Shown here in pieces: positions 52,252 to 62,167 of a stretch of 64,000 bases of DNA (the stretch's first letter is position 1; each line of letters begins with the position of its first letter). The notes below the pieces were generated by a model. It was not told the origin of the DNA. It made no database searches and saw only the letters and a list, made by a program, of their open reading frames with translations. Both the position numbers and the translations under genes were made by a program. This stretch comes from Saprospiraceae bacterium (GTDB taxonomy: Bacteria > Bacteroidota > Bacteroidia > Chitinophagales > Saprospiraceae), in NCBI GenBank assembly GCA_022841745.1, contig JALHQW010000010.1, positions 110,676 to 174,675 of the forward strand. The letters are read 5' to 3'.

Positions 52252-55200
52252 ATGTCAATCACCGAACTATCTATAAAAAGGCCCTCCTTTATCATCGTGA
52301 TCTTTATAGTACTCACGATTTTGGGTATCTTTAGCTATAAACAGCTTTCTTATGAGCTGATTCCAAAATTTAGTGCCCCTTTCGTCATTATTCAAACACT
52401 TTACCCTGGTGCAAACCCTTCAGAGGTCGAAAATTCCCTGACCCGTAATATTGAAGATGCCGTTTCCAGTATGGAAAATATCGTCTCATTGCGGAGCACT
52501 TCATTTGAGAGCCTCTCTTTTGTGTTCATTGAACTAAAAGACGGAACGAATATAGACCTTGCACTCCAAGATGCACAGCGTAAACTAAACGCCAATGCGA
52601 GCAAGTTCCCTGAAGGTGCCGAGTCACCTTCTCTCACAAAATTCGCCTCTGATGAATTCCCTATTTTAAGTATCGGAGTTACTACAAACGCTACTCCTGC
52701 TGAGTTTTTTGACTTGGTCGAGGACCGCTATAAGCCAGCCATTTCGAGCGTTGAGGGTGTGGGGGAGGTTCGGATTGTAGGAGGCCAAGAGCGTGAAATT
52801 CAAGTAATGGTGAACCGCCAGAAGATGGAATCCCGCAACATGACCATCTTGCAGGTCGTGCAGGCCATCCGACAGGCGAACTTGGACTTCCCTACTGGTA
52901 AAATCGAAAACCAGGATGAACAGGTCATTATCCGATTGGCAGGCAAGTTCCAGACAGTGGACGAGTTGCGTAGCCTTGTGGTGGCAAACTCCCCAATGAC
53001 GGGATTACCGGTGAAGCTCGGTGAAATAGCTGAGGTCACCGACGGCCTTAAGGAGCTAACCAGCATAAGCCGGGTAAATGGTAACAACGCTATCGGTGTG
53101 CAAGTGTTGAAGACCACTGATGCAAATGCAGTGGCTGTGGCAGAGGGCGTTATTGCGCAGCTCGAAAAACTGAAGGTGCAACACAAGGACAAGAATTTCA
53201 ACTATGAAATCGCCAACAACCAAACCGATTTTACCATAGAGGCTGTGAATGCAGTGAGCCATGACCTCTTGTTGGCGATTGTATTGGTTGCGGTGGTAAT
53301 GCTTTTCTTTTTGCATTCTATTCGCAACGCAATCATTGTCATGTTGGCCATACCTACTTCGCTGGTAGCTACTTTCATCATGATGTACGCCGCAGGTTTC
53401 ACACTTAACCTGATGACCCTGCTAGCTATGTCCCTTGTTATTGGTATCCTGGTTGACGACAGTATTGTGGTGTTGGAAAACATCTACCGCTACATGGAGC
53501 ATGGGGTGAAGCGAAAACGGGCATCCCTTATTGGCAGGAATGAAATTGCATTTACAGCACTTTCCATCACATTGGTGGACGTGGTGGTTTTCGTTCCTAT
53601 AGCGCTTACCTCTGGTATTGTTGGCAGTATCATGCGCTCGTTTGCCCTCGTTGTCACCTTCTCCACACTCATGTCGCTGTTCGTTTCTTTTACGCTGACA
53701 CCAATGTTGGCCAGTCGGTTTTCCAAGATAGAATCCTTCAACAATAAGAGCATATTTGGTTTGATTTTCAATGGGTTTGAAAAGATTTTACAAGCAGTGA
53801 ACGATTGGTACGCAAGGGTGCTAGGACGGGTAATTAACCCCATTAGGATTGCCTACAGCCCAGCCAAAATCCAACAGATAGCAGCACGGGAAGCAATAGA
53901 CGGCAAGCCTCGCAAGAAGCACTACAATCTTTATTTGCCTTCGTTTCTTGTCTTCGTAGGAATCATCATTTTGTTCCTGAGTTCCTTCGGCTTGGTGTCA
54001 AATGGCTATATCGGCACAGCGTTCATACAGCCTGGCGACAGGGGCGAGTTTATCATGAAACTTGAACTGCCCAAGGATGCCACTTTGCGGGAAACTAATC
54101 TTGCTACGCAAAAAGCTGAGGAGTTTTTTAAGAATAAAAAAGAGGTAATAAATACGTTTGCCACCATTGGCAGGACTTCTAGTCAATTTGGCAGCCAATC
54201 CACGGCTTATGTCTCGGAGTTAACCATGAAGCTCGTACCTGTCAGTGAACGAGACCTTACAACGGACATCTATGCCCAAAAAGTGCGCAACGAACTAGAG
54301 CGGGAACTGCCTGGCGTGAAAGTCACAACAGCCCCTGTTAGCTTTTTCGGAGGCGCTGATGAAGACCCGTTGCAGATATACGTCAGCGGTTCCAACAAGG
54401 AGGAGGTAATGAAGTATGCCAATGAACTATTGGCAGAAATCAAGAAATTAGAGGGAACACTGGAACCAAAGCTCTCCATTGAGGAAGGCAGTCCCGAAAT
54501 CAAGGTGTCCGTGGATCGGGAGCGTATGGCACAGCTTGGCCTTTCCATGGACATGGTTGGCGCAACCATGCAAACTGCCTTTAATGGAAACGACCAAGCA
54601 CAGTTCAGGGCTGGCTCTAAAGAATATGACATCAATATCAAGATGGACAACTTCAACCGCAACAGCCTTGATGACATCGCCAATCTCAAGCTGATGAACA
54701 ATTTTGGGCAATTGGTTCAGCTCAGCCAGTTTGCTACGGTTGAACAGGGCACAGGACCAAACCAATTGGAAAGGCTTAACCGCCAGCCTTCAGTTATCAT
54801 CAAGTCAAAAGTGCTTGGCCGACCAAGCGGTGATATTGGCGCTGAAATCAATGCCCTGCTCGACCCTGAGAAAGGCCCCATGAAACCACCAGCTGGCATC
54901 AGTATCATGTACGAAGGCGACTTGAAAAACCAAGCTGAGGGATTTACGAGCCTGTTGTTGGCACTATTCGCAGCCTTAACCTTTGTTTACCTGATCTTGG
55001 TAGCATTGTATGATAGTTGGTCTTATCCATTGGTGGTCGGCTTCTCTATTTTGCCTGCAATTTCAGGTGCCTTCCTCGCTATGGCATTGACGCTCAGCGT
55101 TTTGGATATTTTCACCATGCTTGGCCTTATCATGATGCTCGGTCTCGTCGCAAAGAATGGTATCCTTTTAGTGGACTTTGCGAGCCAAGCCAAAAAGGAA

Positions 55201-55551
55201 AGCGGGATGGGGACCATTGAGGCACTCATAGCCGCAGGCAGAACCCGCTTGCGCCCCATCTTGATGACCACCTTGTCCATGTCCATTGGATTTCTTCCGA
55301 TTGCCTTGGCAAAAGGCGCTGGTTCAGAATGGAAGAACGGACTAGCATGGGCGCTCATTGGTGGCTTGACTAGTTCCATGATTCTCACCTTATTCATTGT
55401 TCCGGTTGTATTTCAGTTTATTGAAGGGTTGCGGGAAGGAATCGGTAGCCTGAGAAAAGCACTTGGGTTCAAGAAAGAGGAGGACGATGAGCCAGACTGG
55501 AATCGGGAAATAACAGAGAAATTGATTTCCCACGAATTGGAGACGCATTGA
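52252..55551 (+). CDS. RND efflux transporter permease (AcrB/MexB-like)
   Basis: 1099 residues, inner-membrane pump of the resistance-nodulation-division family. Signature parts: N-terminal FIIVIFIVLTILGIFSYKQL, FALVVTFSTLMSLFVSFTLTPMLASRF, the GILVDDSIVVLENI segment with the proton-relay Asp pair, the LARGLTL-like second half, and LMMLGLVAKNGILLVDFA near the end. Two periplasmic porter/docking loops lie between the membrane halves. Closes the TetR-TolC-MFP-RND operon; a strong terminator follows. Substrates unknown. Confidence 0.97.
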   Translation: MSITELSIKRPSFIIVIFIVLTILGIFSYKQLSYELIPKFSAPFVIIQTLYPGANPSEVENSLTRNIEDAVSSMENIVSLRSTSFESLSFVFIELKDGTNIDLALQDAQRKLNANASKFPEGAESPSLTKFASDEFPILSIGVTTNATPAEFFDLVEDRYKPAISSVEGVGEVRIVGGQEREIQVMVNRQKMESRNMTILQVVQAIRQANLDFPTGKIENQDEQVIIRLAGKFQTVDELRSLVVANSPMTGLPVKLGEIAEVTDGLKELTSISRVNGNNAIGVQVLKTTDANAVAVAEGVIAQLEKLKVQHKDKNFNYEIANNQTDFTIEAVNAVSHDLLLAIVLVAVVMLFFLHSIRNAIIVMLAIPTSLVATFIMMYAAGFTLNLMTLLAMSLVIGILVDDSIVVLENIYRYMEHGVKRKRASLIGRNEIAFTALSITLVDVVVFVPIALTSGIVGSIMRSFALVVTFSTLMSLFVSFTLTPMLASRFSKIESFNNKSIFGLIFNGFEKILQAVNDWYARVLGRVINPIRIAYSPAKIQQIAAREAIDGKPRKKHYNLYLPSFLVFVGIIILFLSSFGLVSNGYIGTAFIQPGDRGEFIMKLELPKDATLRETNLATQKAEEFFKNKKEVINTFATIGRTSSQFGSQSTAYVSELTMKLVPVSERDLTTDIYAQKVRNELERELPGVKVTTAPVSFFGGADEDPLQIYVSGSNKEEVMKYANELLAEIKKLEGTLEPKLSIEEGSPEIKVSVDRERMAQLGLSMDMVGATMQTAFNGNDQAQFRAGSKEYDINIKMDNFNRNSLDDIANLKLMNNFGQLVQLSQFATVEQGTGPNQLERLNRQPSVIIKSKVLGRPSGDIGAEINALLDPEKGPMKPPAGISIMYEGDLKNQAEGFTSLLLALFAALTFVYLILVALYDSWSYPLVVGFSILPAISGAFLAMALTLSVLDIFTMLGLIMMLGLVAKNGILLVDFASQAKKESGMGTIEALIAAGRTRLRPILMTTLSMSIGFLPIALAKGAGSEWKNGLAWALIGGLTSSMILTLFIVPVVFQFIEGLREGIGSLRKALGFKKEEDDEPDWNREITEKLISHELETH

Positions 55552-55562
55552 CCTTATTGGTA

Positions 55563-55606
55563 GAAAACAAAAAGGGCGAGGTGAAAACCCCGCCCTTTTT
55601 GTTTTC
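55563..55606. terminator. Strong bidirectional terminator after the efflux operon
   Basis: GAAAACAAAAAGGGCG pairs perfectly with CGCCCTTTTTGTTTTC (16 bp), then GG/CC across one unpaired base pair, loop TGAAAA. Confidence 0.92.
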
Positions 55607-56402
55607 AATCCTTTATGAAGGTTTTGGAAACAGTTTTCCCTTCCAATTCAAAAATGACGAAATAAAGCCCTGACTCCAGTTTAGAAACATCTATTGTCTT
55701 GCGGTTGAAAATAGTTTCTTTAAGCATTGTCTGGCCATTTTTATTGCAAACTTTAAAAGCACCATTACCCGGGAAATCAATTGAAAGACTTGATCTTATT
55801 GGGTTGGGATAAAGCTGGATGGCCGATTGGCTTAGAGGGTTGGATGAACTAGATAATGGTGTTAGCAGTACAACTGATTTCTTGCTGACCAAGTCGTTGT
55901 CTCCTGTTCTTTGTCCATTCCCATTTGCGCAAAGCGTAACAAAATAAAAATGGATGGAGTCGGCAACGACGGTCTCAGGAGCCTGCCAGGTGAAAGTCCA
56001 AGAAGTACCTCCATTTGACAAGGTGCGAGGTGTGGACTGACGGACATATTGCCTTCCTCCGGCGTTCCCGATAGAACACCCTGTCCCAGCAGTCAGCGTG
56101 CCAGTTTTTTGATTAGCATTGTTGAGTACCGTCATTTGAAAGCCAGCCCTAACTGCATCGCTGGTATTGGCAAGGGTTATCGTGTAAGTTTGATTGGCCA
56201 TAACGGTGTCGGGCACACCGGAGATTTCAACTACTCCATTGAAACTACCGCCTTCATGGCAGCCAGAAGCTTTACACGTAGTTTCACCAGGTGCGCCTGT
56301 ACGGCCAGTGGGCGGGTTGTTGGGGTTAATTTTGAATGAAGTAGAAAATAGAAGGGTTGCGGTCAAAGGCAATGTGAGCCAGGGTAGTAATTTTAGCTTC
56401 AT
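55605..56402 (-). CDS. T9SS type A cargo with Reeler-like/choice-of-anchor V domain
   Basis: 265 residues. Signal peptide 1-23. Next a domain starting PPTGRTGAPGETTCKASGCHEGGSFNG, like choice-of-anchor V/Reeler domains; Cys-x4-Cys-His replaces the CxxCH seen in some relatives. Then beta-strands (TYTITLANTSDAVRAGFQMTVLNN). The C-terminal ~75 residues are a T9SS type A sorting domain: IQLYPNPIRSSLSIDFPGNG, TIDVSKLESGLYFVIFELEGKTVSKTFIKD. Exported to the surface; role unknown. Confidence 0.88.
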   Translation of the reverse strand: MKLKLLPWLTLPLTATLLFSTSFKINPNNPPTGRTGAPGETTCKASGCHEGGSFNGVVEISGVPDTVMANQTYTITLANTSDAVRAGFQMTVLNNANQKTGTLTAGTGCSIGNAGGRQYVRQSTPRTLSNGGTSWTFTWQAPETVVADSIHFYFVTLCANGNGQRTGDNDLVSKKSVVLLTPLSSSSNPLSQSAIQLYPNPIRSSLSIDFPGNGAFKVCNKNGQTMLKETIFNRKTIDVSKLESGLYFVIFELEGKTVSKTFIKD

Positions 56403-56548
56403 ACAAGAAGATTAGTTGGTGAGTATTCCTTGGTCGTAGTTTTTAACGAAAGGTTGCAGACTTAGACAAATTTTAAAGTTCAAGGTTTAAAACGTCCCTT
56501 AATGAATTGAGCCAAGTACCTTTGGCCCCTAATCTGCCAAGCTACGAT

Positions 56549-57955
56549 ATGGAAAGAATCAGTGTTTTTGATATTTTCAAAATTGGCGTTGGGCCATCAA
56601 GTTCCCATACGATGGGGCCTTGGGTTGCAGCGCTTCAGTTTCTTGAAAAACTAGAACTGGGCAAAGTTACCAAACTTCATGTCAAATTGTTTGGCTCGCT
56701 TGCAAAAACAGGAAGGGGGCATGGTACTGATATAGCGGTCATGCTAGGCCTAATGGGGCACCATCCGACGACCATTGAGGTTGAAAAAATAGACCAAATT
56801 ATCAACGAAGTTTACCAGCAAAACAACTTACTACTTGGGAGAAAGCAAGTCATTCAATTCAATCCATTAGCACATATCGCCTTTATTTACGAAAAACTCC
56901 CGTTTCACCCCAACGCACTCACTTTTGTTGCCCAATTCAAAAATGGTAGCGGCATTGCCGAAACTTATTATTCAATAGGTGGCGGATTTGTAGTACAGGA
57001 AGGCACAGGCCCTAGCCCCAGCCAGTCCATGGTGTTGCCCTACCCTATTGACCGCGAGGCAGACATCCAGCACTATGTCGTTCAAACGGGGATGGCCATT
57101 CACGAGATTGTCTTTCAGAATGAGTTGGCATGGCGTCCAGGAGAAGAAATTCGGAGTAGCCTGCTGAATATTTGGGAAACAATGTTGTTGTGCATCCACA
57201 AAGGATGCCATACAGACGGAGAATTACCGGGAGGGCTAAGGGTTCAACGACGGGCACACGCTATCAACGACAAGTTATTGGAAGGTATTGAATACACAAC
57301 AATCAAGGGCTGGATGAACACCATCAAGATTAGCGGTAGTTCCTTTGCGAATGTTACGAATTGGGTCAGTTGCTTCGCCTTGGCCGTTAACGAGGAAAAT
57401 GCTTCTTTTGGTAGGGTCGTAACTGCGCCCACAAACGGGGCAGCAGGTGTAATACCAGCCGTACTGATGTATTTTCTCTGCTTTTGTGAAAACGAAGGGG
57501 AAACGGACATCGTTAAATTTCTGCTAACCGCCGGGGAAATAGGTAGTTTGTTCAAAAAAGGCTCGACCATATCTGCGGCAATGGGCGGCTGTCAAGCGGA
57601 GATTGGGGTGTCATCTGCGATGGCTGCTGCTGCCTTGACCGAATGCATGGGCGGCACCCCTCAACAAGCGCTCATGGCCGCCGAAATTGCCATGGAACAC
57701 CATCTCGGCCTTACCTGCGACCCCATCAATGGGCTGGTTCAGATTCCTTGCATCGAGCGTAATACAATGGGAGCTATGAAGGCGATTACTGCTTCGCAAA
57801 TAGCACTTTCAAGCAACCCAGAATTAGCTCGTGTTAGTTTGGATGAGGTCATCAAAACCATGTGGGAAACCGCCATTGACATGAACGATAAATACAAGGA
57901 AACAGCGGATGGAGGGCTGGCCGTTAATGTATCGGTATTGGTGCCAGAATGTTAA
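56549..57955 (+). CDS. sdaA: L-serine ammonia-lyase, iron-sulfur type
   Basis: 468 residues from [25 protein letters not shown]; an upstream in-frame TTG has no family sequence. The 4Fe-4S L-serine dehydratase deaminates serine to pyruvate and ammonia. One chain holds the beta domain ([27 protein letters not shown]) and the alpha domain ([65 protein letters not shown]) with the cluster-ligand cysteines. Length fits the single-chain form. Confidence 0.95.
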   Translation: MERISVFDIFKIGVGPSSSHTMGPWVAALQFLEKLELGKVTKLHVKLFGSLAKTGRGHGTDIAVMLGLMGHHPTTIEVEKIDQIINEVYQQNNLLLGRKQVIQFNPLAHIAFIYEKLPFHPNALTFVAQFKNGSGIAETYYSIGGGFVVQEGTGPSPSQSMVLPYPIDREADIQHYVVQTGMAIHEIVFQNELAWRPGEEIRSSLLNIWETMLLCIHKGCHTDGELPGGLRVQRRAHAINDKLLEGIEYTTIKGWMNTIKISGSSFANVTNWVSCFALAVNEENASFGRVVTAPTNGAAGVIPAVLMYFLCFCENEGETDIVKFLLTAGEIGSLFKKGSTISAAMGGCQAEIGVSSAMAAAALTECMGGTPQQALMAAEIAMEHHLGLTCDPINGLVQIPCIERNTMGAMKAITASQIALSSNPELARVSLDEVIKTMWETAIDMNDKYKETADGGLAVNVSVLVPEC

Positions 57956-58023
57956 CTTAATTTCTTCCCACCACATTTTATGAGGTGAATTTTTTGTTCA
58001 AATCATTGATTGCCAATAAAATA

Positions 58024-58061
58024 GAAAAGCGGATGGCGTAAAATCACGCCATCCGCTTTTC
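58024..58061. terminator. Bidirectional terminator between sdaA and DUF4197 gene
   Basis: GAAAAGCGGATGGCGT / ACGCCATCCGCTTTTC, perfect 16 bp, loop AAAATC. Confidence 0.9.
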
Positions 58062-58081
58062 AGCTTGAAGCTCAATCAATT

Positions 58082-58828
58082 TTAGTTCTTCTTTCTTGAG
58101 TCTTGCTGTGCAAACACTTTTTTAAGCAAGTCAGAATTGCGCAGGCTGACATCACCCCTAATGGCTGACTCCTTTTTTTCAACCAAACCAAAAAGGCCAT
58201 TAAGTGCCTTGCGGTTCACGTGGTCGTCCAATTCTGGGTTAGTTTTCTCTACCAAAGGAATCTTGTTATAGGCAGTAACTGCTGTCCTCCAATACTCCCT
58301 TGCACCTACTTTGTCCAAGGATTCTTGAATAATGGGCATGAATTCTCCATATAGTTGCTTAAAAGTCATGCTCTCCAAATAACGAGTCGCAGCATCATCG
58401 TTGCCCATCAAGATGTTCATGGCATCCTTAAAAGTCATGGATTTGATGGCATTCAAGAAGATTGGCTTTGCTTTAACGGCAGCATCTTCGGCAGCACGGT
58501 TCATTTTTTCAATCAGGTTGGCTTCCACATTTTCAAAGCCAGGAACCATTTTCAGCTTTTTGACCACTTTTTGCGCCTCATCTGGCAACATAATCTTGTA
58601 AGCACTCAAGTAATAGCCGTCTTTCTTGGAGAGGAAATCGGCGGCTTCGCCCACACCTTTGTTAAGTGCTTCTTTTAAGCCCTGTCCGACCTCGTCTTGT
58701 GAAAGGCCGCCACCTTGCATGGTCTGCTCAACCTTGTTTTTGGCTTTGTCCAAGGCACCTTTCAATTGAGCATTGGCAAACGACACGACAAGCATAAAGC
58801 ACACAAACGGTAAGATTTTCTTTGTCAT
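58082..58828 (-). CDS. DUF4197 exported protein
   Basis: About 248 residues from MTKKILPFVCFMLVVSFANAQL (signal peptide). The DUF4197 body is helical: GLSQDEVGQGLKEALNKGVGEAADFLSKKDGYYLS, MNRAAEDAAVKAKPIFLNAIKSMTFKDAMNILMGNDDAATRYLE, DHVNRKALNGLFGLVEKKESAIRGDVSLR. Function unknown; one copy is common in Bacteroidota and Proteobacteria periplasm. The frame opens further upstream but without a signal; the shorter start is preferred. Confidence 0.9.
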   Translation of the reverse strand: MTKKILPFVCFMLVVSFANAQLKGALDKAKNKVEQTMQGGGLSQDEVGQGLKEALNKGVGEAADFLSKKDGYYLSAYKIMLPDEAQKVVKKLKMVPGFENVEANLIEKMNRAAEDAAVKAKPIFLNAIKSMTFKDAMNILMGNDDAATRYLESMTFKQLYGEFMPIIQESLDKVGAREYWRTAVTAYNKIPLVEKTNPELDDHVNRKALNGLFGLVEKKESAIRGDVSLRNSDLLKKVFAQQDSRKKN

Positions 58829-59082
58829 TTTTAGGAAGTGTATTGAAAAAAAAGTTGTGTTGATGTCCCGAAAAGCATTTGAAACTATCATCAAAAACAA
58901 CAGGACAAATTTCCAAAGACAAATAACGTGCGAGTAAAGCAAAAAGGGTGGTAGTTCTTACAGTTTTAGTTTTTGTTAACCAAATAGCCATTGATTTCAA
59001 CCTTTTTGAAACAAAAGCAGGGTTCCTGACCGTTATTGTAAGGATAACACGAATTTGGATCGAACTCAACTTAATATCTGCA

Positions 59083-59883
59083 ATGAAGATACTCATCATC
59101 GGTGGTGGCAACATGGGGCTTACCTATGCACAATCATTTTTGCGTTCGCACATAACGACGAAGCAAGACCTAATGATCCTGGAGAAGTCGGAAGAGAAAT
59201 GGCCCGAACTGGAAAGCCTTGACATAGGTACAGTTTGCAAGCATCCAGAAGACTGCCTTTCTCAGGCCGATCTTGTTATCCTGGCAGTAAAACCACAAGA
59301 TTCGGCTGGGCTTTTTGCCAAAATAAAGCCCTTTGTAGATCCTCAGCAGGTTTTTCTTAGCATTATGGCAGGAGTGAAAATGAGTACTATCGCCGATTCA
59401 CTGGGGGCTTCAAAAGTCATTAGGGCCATGCCCAACTTACCCGCCCAAATCGGCATGGGAATGACGGTGTTCACTTCGACCGATAACGTGACGAGGATTG
59501 AACTGGTGACTGTACAGAACCTCATCAACACAACTGGTAAGAGTATTTATGTAGAGAATGAGACGTTGATTGATGCTGCAACGGCGATTTCTGGCAGTGG
59601 CCCGGCTTATGTATGGTTCGTGATGAGCTCCCTGATATCGGCTGCCAAGCAAATTGGTTTCAACGAATCGCAGGCCGAATTGCTGGTAAGCCAGACTTTT
59701 CAAGGAGCTATTGACCTTTTTCACCAAGCCGATTTTTCATGTGAGGAGTGGATAAAGAAAGTAGCCTCCAAGGGGGGCACAACCGAGGCCGCTTTGGCAT
59801 CTTTTTCTAGTGATTTAGTATCCAATGGGCTAATGAACGGAGCCGTTGCTGCTTTTGAAAGAGCAAAAGAGCTTGGTAGGTAG
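59083..59883 (+). CDS. proC: Pyrroline-5-carboxylate reductase
   Basis: 266 residues from MKILIIGGGNMGLTYAQSF. NAD(P)-binding Rossmann motif GGGNMG; SIMAGVKMSTIADSLG, IRAMPNLPAQIGMGMTVF, ISGSGPAYVWFVMSSLI and MNGAVAAFERA at the end. Makes proline from pyrroline-5-carboxylate. Length and motifs are normal. The open frame before it lacks family sequence. Next gene is 94 bases downstream. Confidence 0.94.
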   Translation: MKILIIGGGNMGLTYAQSFLRSHITTKQDLMILEKSEEKWPELESLDIGTVCKHPEDCLSQADLVILAVKPQDSAGLFAKIKPFVDPQQVFLSIMAGVKMSTIADSLGASKVIRAMPNLPAQIGMGMTVFTSTDNVTRIELVTVQNLINTTGKSIYVENETLIDAATAISGSGPAYVWFVMSSLISAAKQIGFNESQAELLVSQTFQGAIDLFHQADFSCEEWIKKVASKGGTTEAALASFSSDLVSNGLMNGAVAAFERAKELGR

Positions 59884-59977
59884 CTTATGCAAGCAATATT
59901 CTGCAAAATTGCTTTTCTTTGCAGCCGCTGAACCAAATAGAAACAACTCTGTTTCACTTGCAAAAGCAATACTCTTA

Positions 59978-60412
59978 ATGGAAATTTCTAAGACAGCAAG
60001 CCTTATCATATACAGGATTCGGGAACGTGGCCTTGAAGTTTTTATGTTAGGCGACGAAAAGAAGCAAGATTGGGCACTACCTAATCATCAGACTTCCCAA
60101 GCAGCGGCGCTTCCGATTGAGGAAAGTGACAAGTTCATTGTACTTGAACCCGTTCAGCAATCGGACGGAATAGTTGAAAATGGGCTTGCCGTTGAAGGAG
60201 ATTGGCATGACATACCTTCCTTGAAGTCGCTTTTAATGGAGGACATGGCCTATATGAAGGTTCAAATCAAGCAAATTGGGCACGACGCCCTTGAAAAAGG
60301 CGCTTTTGTGGCTATCAAAGAAGCATTCAAACGAGTTGCACCTCACCAATATGAGATGCTGAAAGAGCTGAAGGATGTTGTGACAGACAGGAATTCTGTA
60401 AAGGATCTATAA
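59978..60412 (+). CDS. Degenerate Nudix-like protein
   Basis: 144 residues from MEISKTASLIIYRIRERGLEVFMLGD. The start matches the first strands of a Nudix fold (SAGLIIYR...EVLL; DWALPNHQT takes the place of W.LPKGH). The region where the Nudix box (GX5EX7REUXEEXGU) should be carries none of it, so hydrolysis is not expected. The middle (FIVLEPVQQSDGIVENGLAVEGDWHDI) and the tail helices are unlike Nudix. Possible non-catalytic regulator. Family assignment is tentative. Confidence 0.55.
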   Translation: MEISKTASLIIYRIRERGLEVFMLGDEKKQDWALPNHQTSQAAALPIEESDKFIVLEPVQQSDGIVENGLAVEGDWHDIPSLKSLLMEDMAYMKVQIKQIGHDALEKGAFVAIKEAFKRVAPHQYEMLKELKDVVTDRNSVKDL

Positions 60413-60437
60413 TCAAGACATCCACTTTTCTTCAGAA

Positions 60438-60471
60438 CAAAAGGCCCTGCTACCTGTAGCTGGGCCTTTTG
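60438..60471 (+). terminator. Terminator after the Nudix-like gene
   Basis: CAAAAGGCCC-T-GCTAC-CT-GTAGC-T-GGGCCTTTTG, then CTTTTATTTT. Confidence 0.88.
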
Positions 60472-60479
60472 CTTTTATT

Positions 60480-60507
60480 TTGCTTTTCAAATTCCTACCT
60501 ACATTTG
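60480..60507 (+). promoter_or_regulatory. Promoter of purC
   Basis: TTG (60480-60482), 17 bases, TACATTTG (60500-60507). The purC leader is about 85 bases. Confidence 0.5.
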
Positions 60508-60595
60508 CGTCCACCTTTATAAGGGTGTTTTATGGAAAAATCCAGGAACAACCCTAATAGCCATCGTTTACCATAAAAAACAACACTGTTCCAGC

Positions 60596-61555
60596 ATGGA
60601 ATCTATTGAAAAAAGCAGCATTCGACGTACTGATTTCAACCTGCCCGGCCAAAACGGCATCTATCACGGAAAAGTGAGGGATGTCTATTCTATAAATGAT
60701 TTGCTGGTAATGGTGGCGTCTGATAGGATTTCGGCGTTCGATTATATCCTGCCACGGCCAATCCCCTATAAAGGCCAGGTGCTCAACCAGTTGGCTGCTT
60801 TTTTCCTCGAAAGCACAAGGGATATTTGCCCCAATTGGTTAATAGCGACCCCTGACCCGAACGTTGCCATTGGGCATAGGTGCGATCCCTTTCGAGTAGA
60901 GATGGTAGTAAGGGGCTATCTTACGGGACATGCCTGGCGCACCTACAAATCCGGAAAACGAGAACTATGCGGGGTCCAATTGCCTGAAGGCATGAAGGAG
61001 CATGACAAGTTCCCCTACCCTATTATCACGCCTGCGACCAAGGCGGAGGAGGGGCACGACGAAGATATCTCAAGGGAGGACATCATTTCAAAAGGCCTTG
61101 TTGGCGAGGCTGATTACCTTTTGATGGAGGAATACACCCATGCCTTGTTCGATAGAGGAACAAAAATGGCAGCAGAAAGAGGGTTGATTTTAGTTGATAC
61201 GAAGTACGAATTTGGGATGAAGGATGGTATCGTCCATTTGATTGACGAAATTCATACCCCCGATAGCTCACGTTACTTTTACTTGGATGGATACATGGAA
61301 AAGCAGGAAAAAGGCGAGCCACAGAAACAGTTGTCAAAGGAATTTGTAAGGGAATGGCTCATGTCTCATGGATTTCAAGGTCACGATGGAGATATTATGC
61401 CTGTCATGCCGGATGTTTTTGTTGAGGCAGTGTCCGAACGGTATATTGCGCTGTTTGAACAGCTTACGGGCAGGAAATTTGAAAGGGCAACAACCGTTGA
61501 TATCAACTCACGGATCGAAAAGAATATCCTGAAGTTCCTTGGAAGTCAAGCCTAA
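60596..61555 (+). CDS. purC: Phosphoribosylaminoimidazole-succinocarboxamide synthase
   Basis: 319 residues. SAICAR synthetase joins CAIR with aspartate in purine synthesis. Motifs: [85 protein letters not shown] and the C-terminal GRKFE. The longer (Saccharomyces-like) form by length. Followed after 5 bases by a convergent gene. Confidence 0.96.
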   Translation: MESIEKSSIRRTDFNLPGQNGIYHGKVRDVYSINDLLVMVASDRISAFDYILPRPIPYKGQVLNQLAAFFLESTRDICPNWLIATPDPNVAIGHRCDPFRVEMVVRGYLTGHAWRTYKSGKRELCGVQLPEGMKEHDKFPYPIITPATKAEEGHDEDISREDIISKGLVGEADYLLMEEYTHALFDRGTKMAAERGLILVDTKYEFGMKDGIVHLIDEIHTPDSSRYFYLDGYMEKQEKGEPQKQLSKEFVREWLMSHGFQGHDGDIMPVMPDVFVEAVSERYIALFEQLTGRKFERATTVDINSRIEKNILKFLGSQA

Positions 61556-61560
61556 ATGTA

Positions 61561-62064
61561 CTAGGAAAGGAGGAGCTTAATCAAACGCACCAAAGATAAC
61601 TTATTGAGTGGTCGTACATCAGCAGAGGGCTGGATTTCCCGAAGGAATGCTTGGCCGTTTACATACAACCAAATATGAAGGGGCTCCGTAATGACTCCTT
61701 CCAAATTGAGGTCAATGATTTTGGTATTCTCATCAACCCGGAGTTTTGAGCTTTTTCGAACCCTTCCTTGAAGATCTTGAGCTACAAATTCTACAGTTGA
61801 TTCACATTGAAATACGCAATGGACTTGGACAAAATTAGGATTATTTGGGTGGATAAAGAATTCACCAAATGAAGTCATGTTTTTGAGGGAGTTCATTTGC
61901 ATAGATTTTTTTGTATGAGACGAATAAAGGGTGCTTAAGTCACAATCGTCTGCAAAGTACGAATGTTCTTTTGACAACAGAATTATTTCATTCCTAAAAT
62001 ATTGAAATCCGCCTAAATGTCTTGCAGTGACAATTCTTGAATTAAGTATATTTTTTTCTCTCAA
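61561..62064 (-). CDS. Orphan protein with T9SS sorting-domain-like C-terminus
   Basis: 167 residues, without a signal peptide; internal Met residues at 55 and 57 are other possible starts. The C-terminal ~90 residues look like a type A sorting domain (FFIHPNNPNFVQVH, VEFVAQDLQGRVRKSSKL, IIDLNLEGVITEPLHIWLYVNGQAFLREI), with PNNP rather than PNP and no preceding cargo domain. It could be a broken cargo remnant or a cytoplasmic protein with a similar beta fold. No clear promoter. Confidence 0.55.
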   Translation of the reverse strand: MREKNILNSRIVTARHLGGFQYFRNEIILLSKEHSYFADDCDLSTLYSSHTKKSMQMNSLKNMTSFGEFFIHPNNPNFVQVHCVFQCESTVEFVAQDLQGRVRKSSKLRVDENTKIIDLNLEGVITEPLHIWLYVNGQAFLREIQPSADVRPLNKLSLVRLIKLLLS

Positions 62065-62167
62065 TTAAAAATTACCGAAATCAAGCATAAAAGGCATTAA
62101 GTTTGCCAATGATACAATGTCCGTTTGGGCAAGTTCATTCAAAATCTTAAACCGAAAATTTTTTCCC

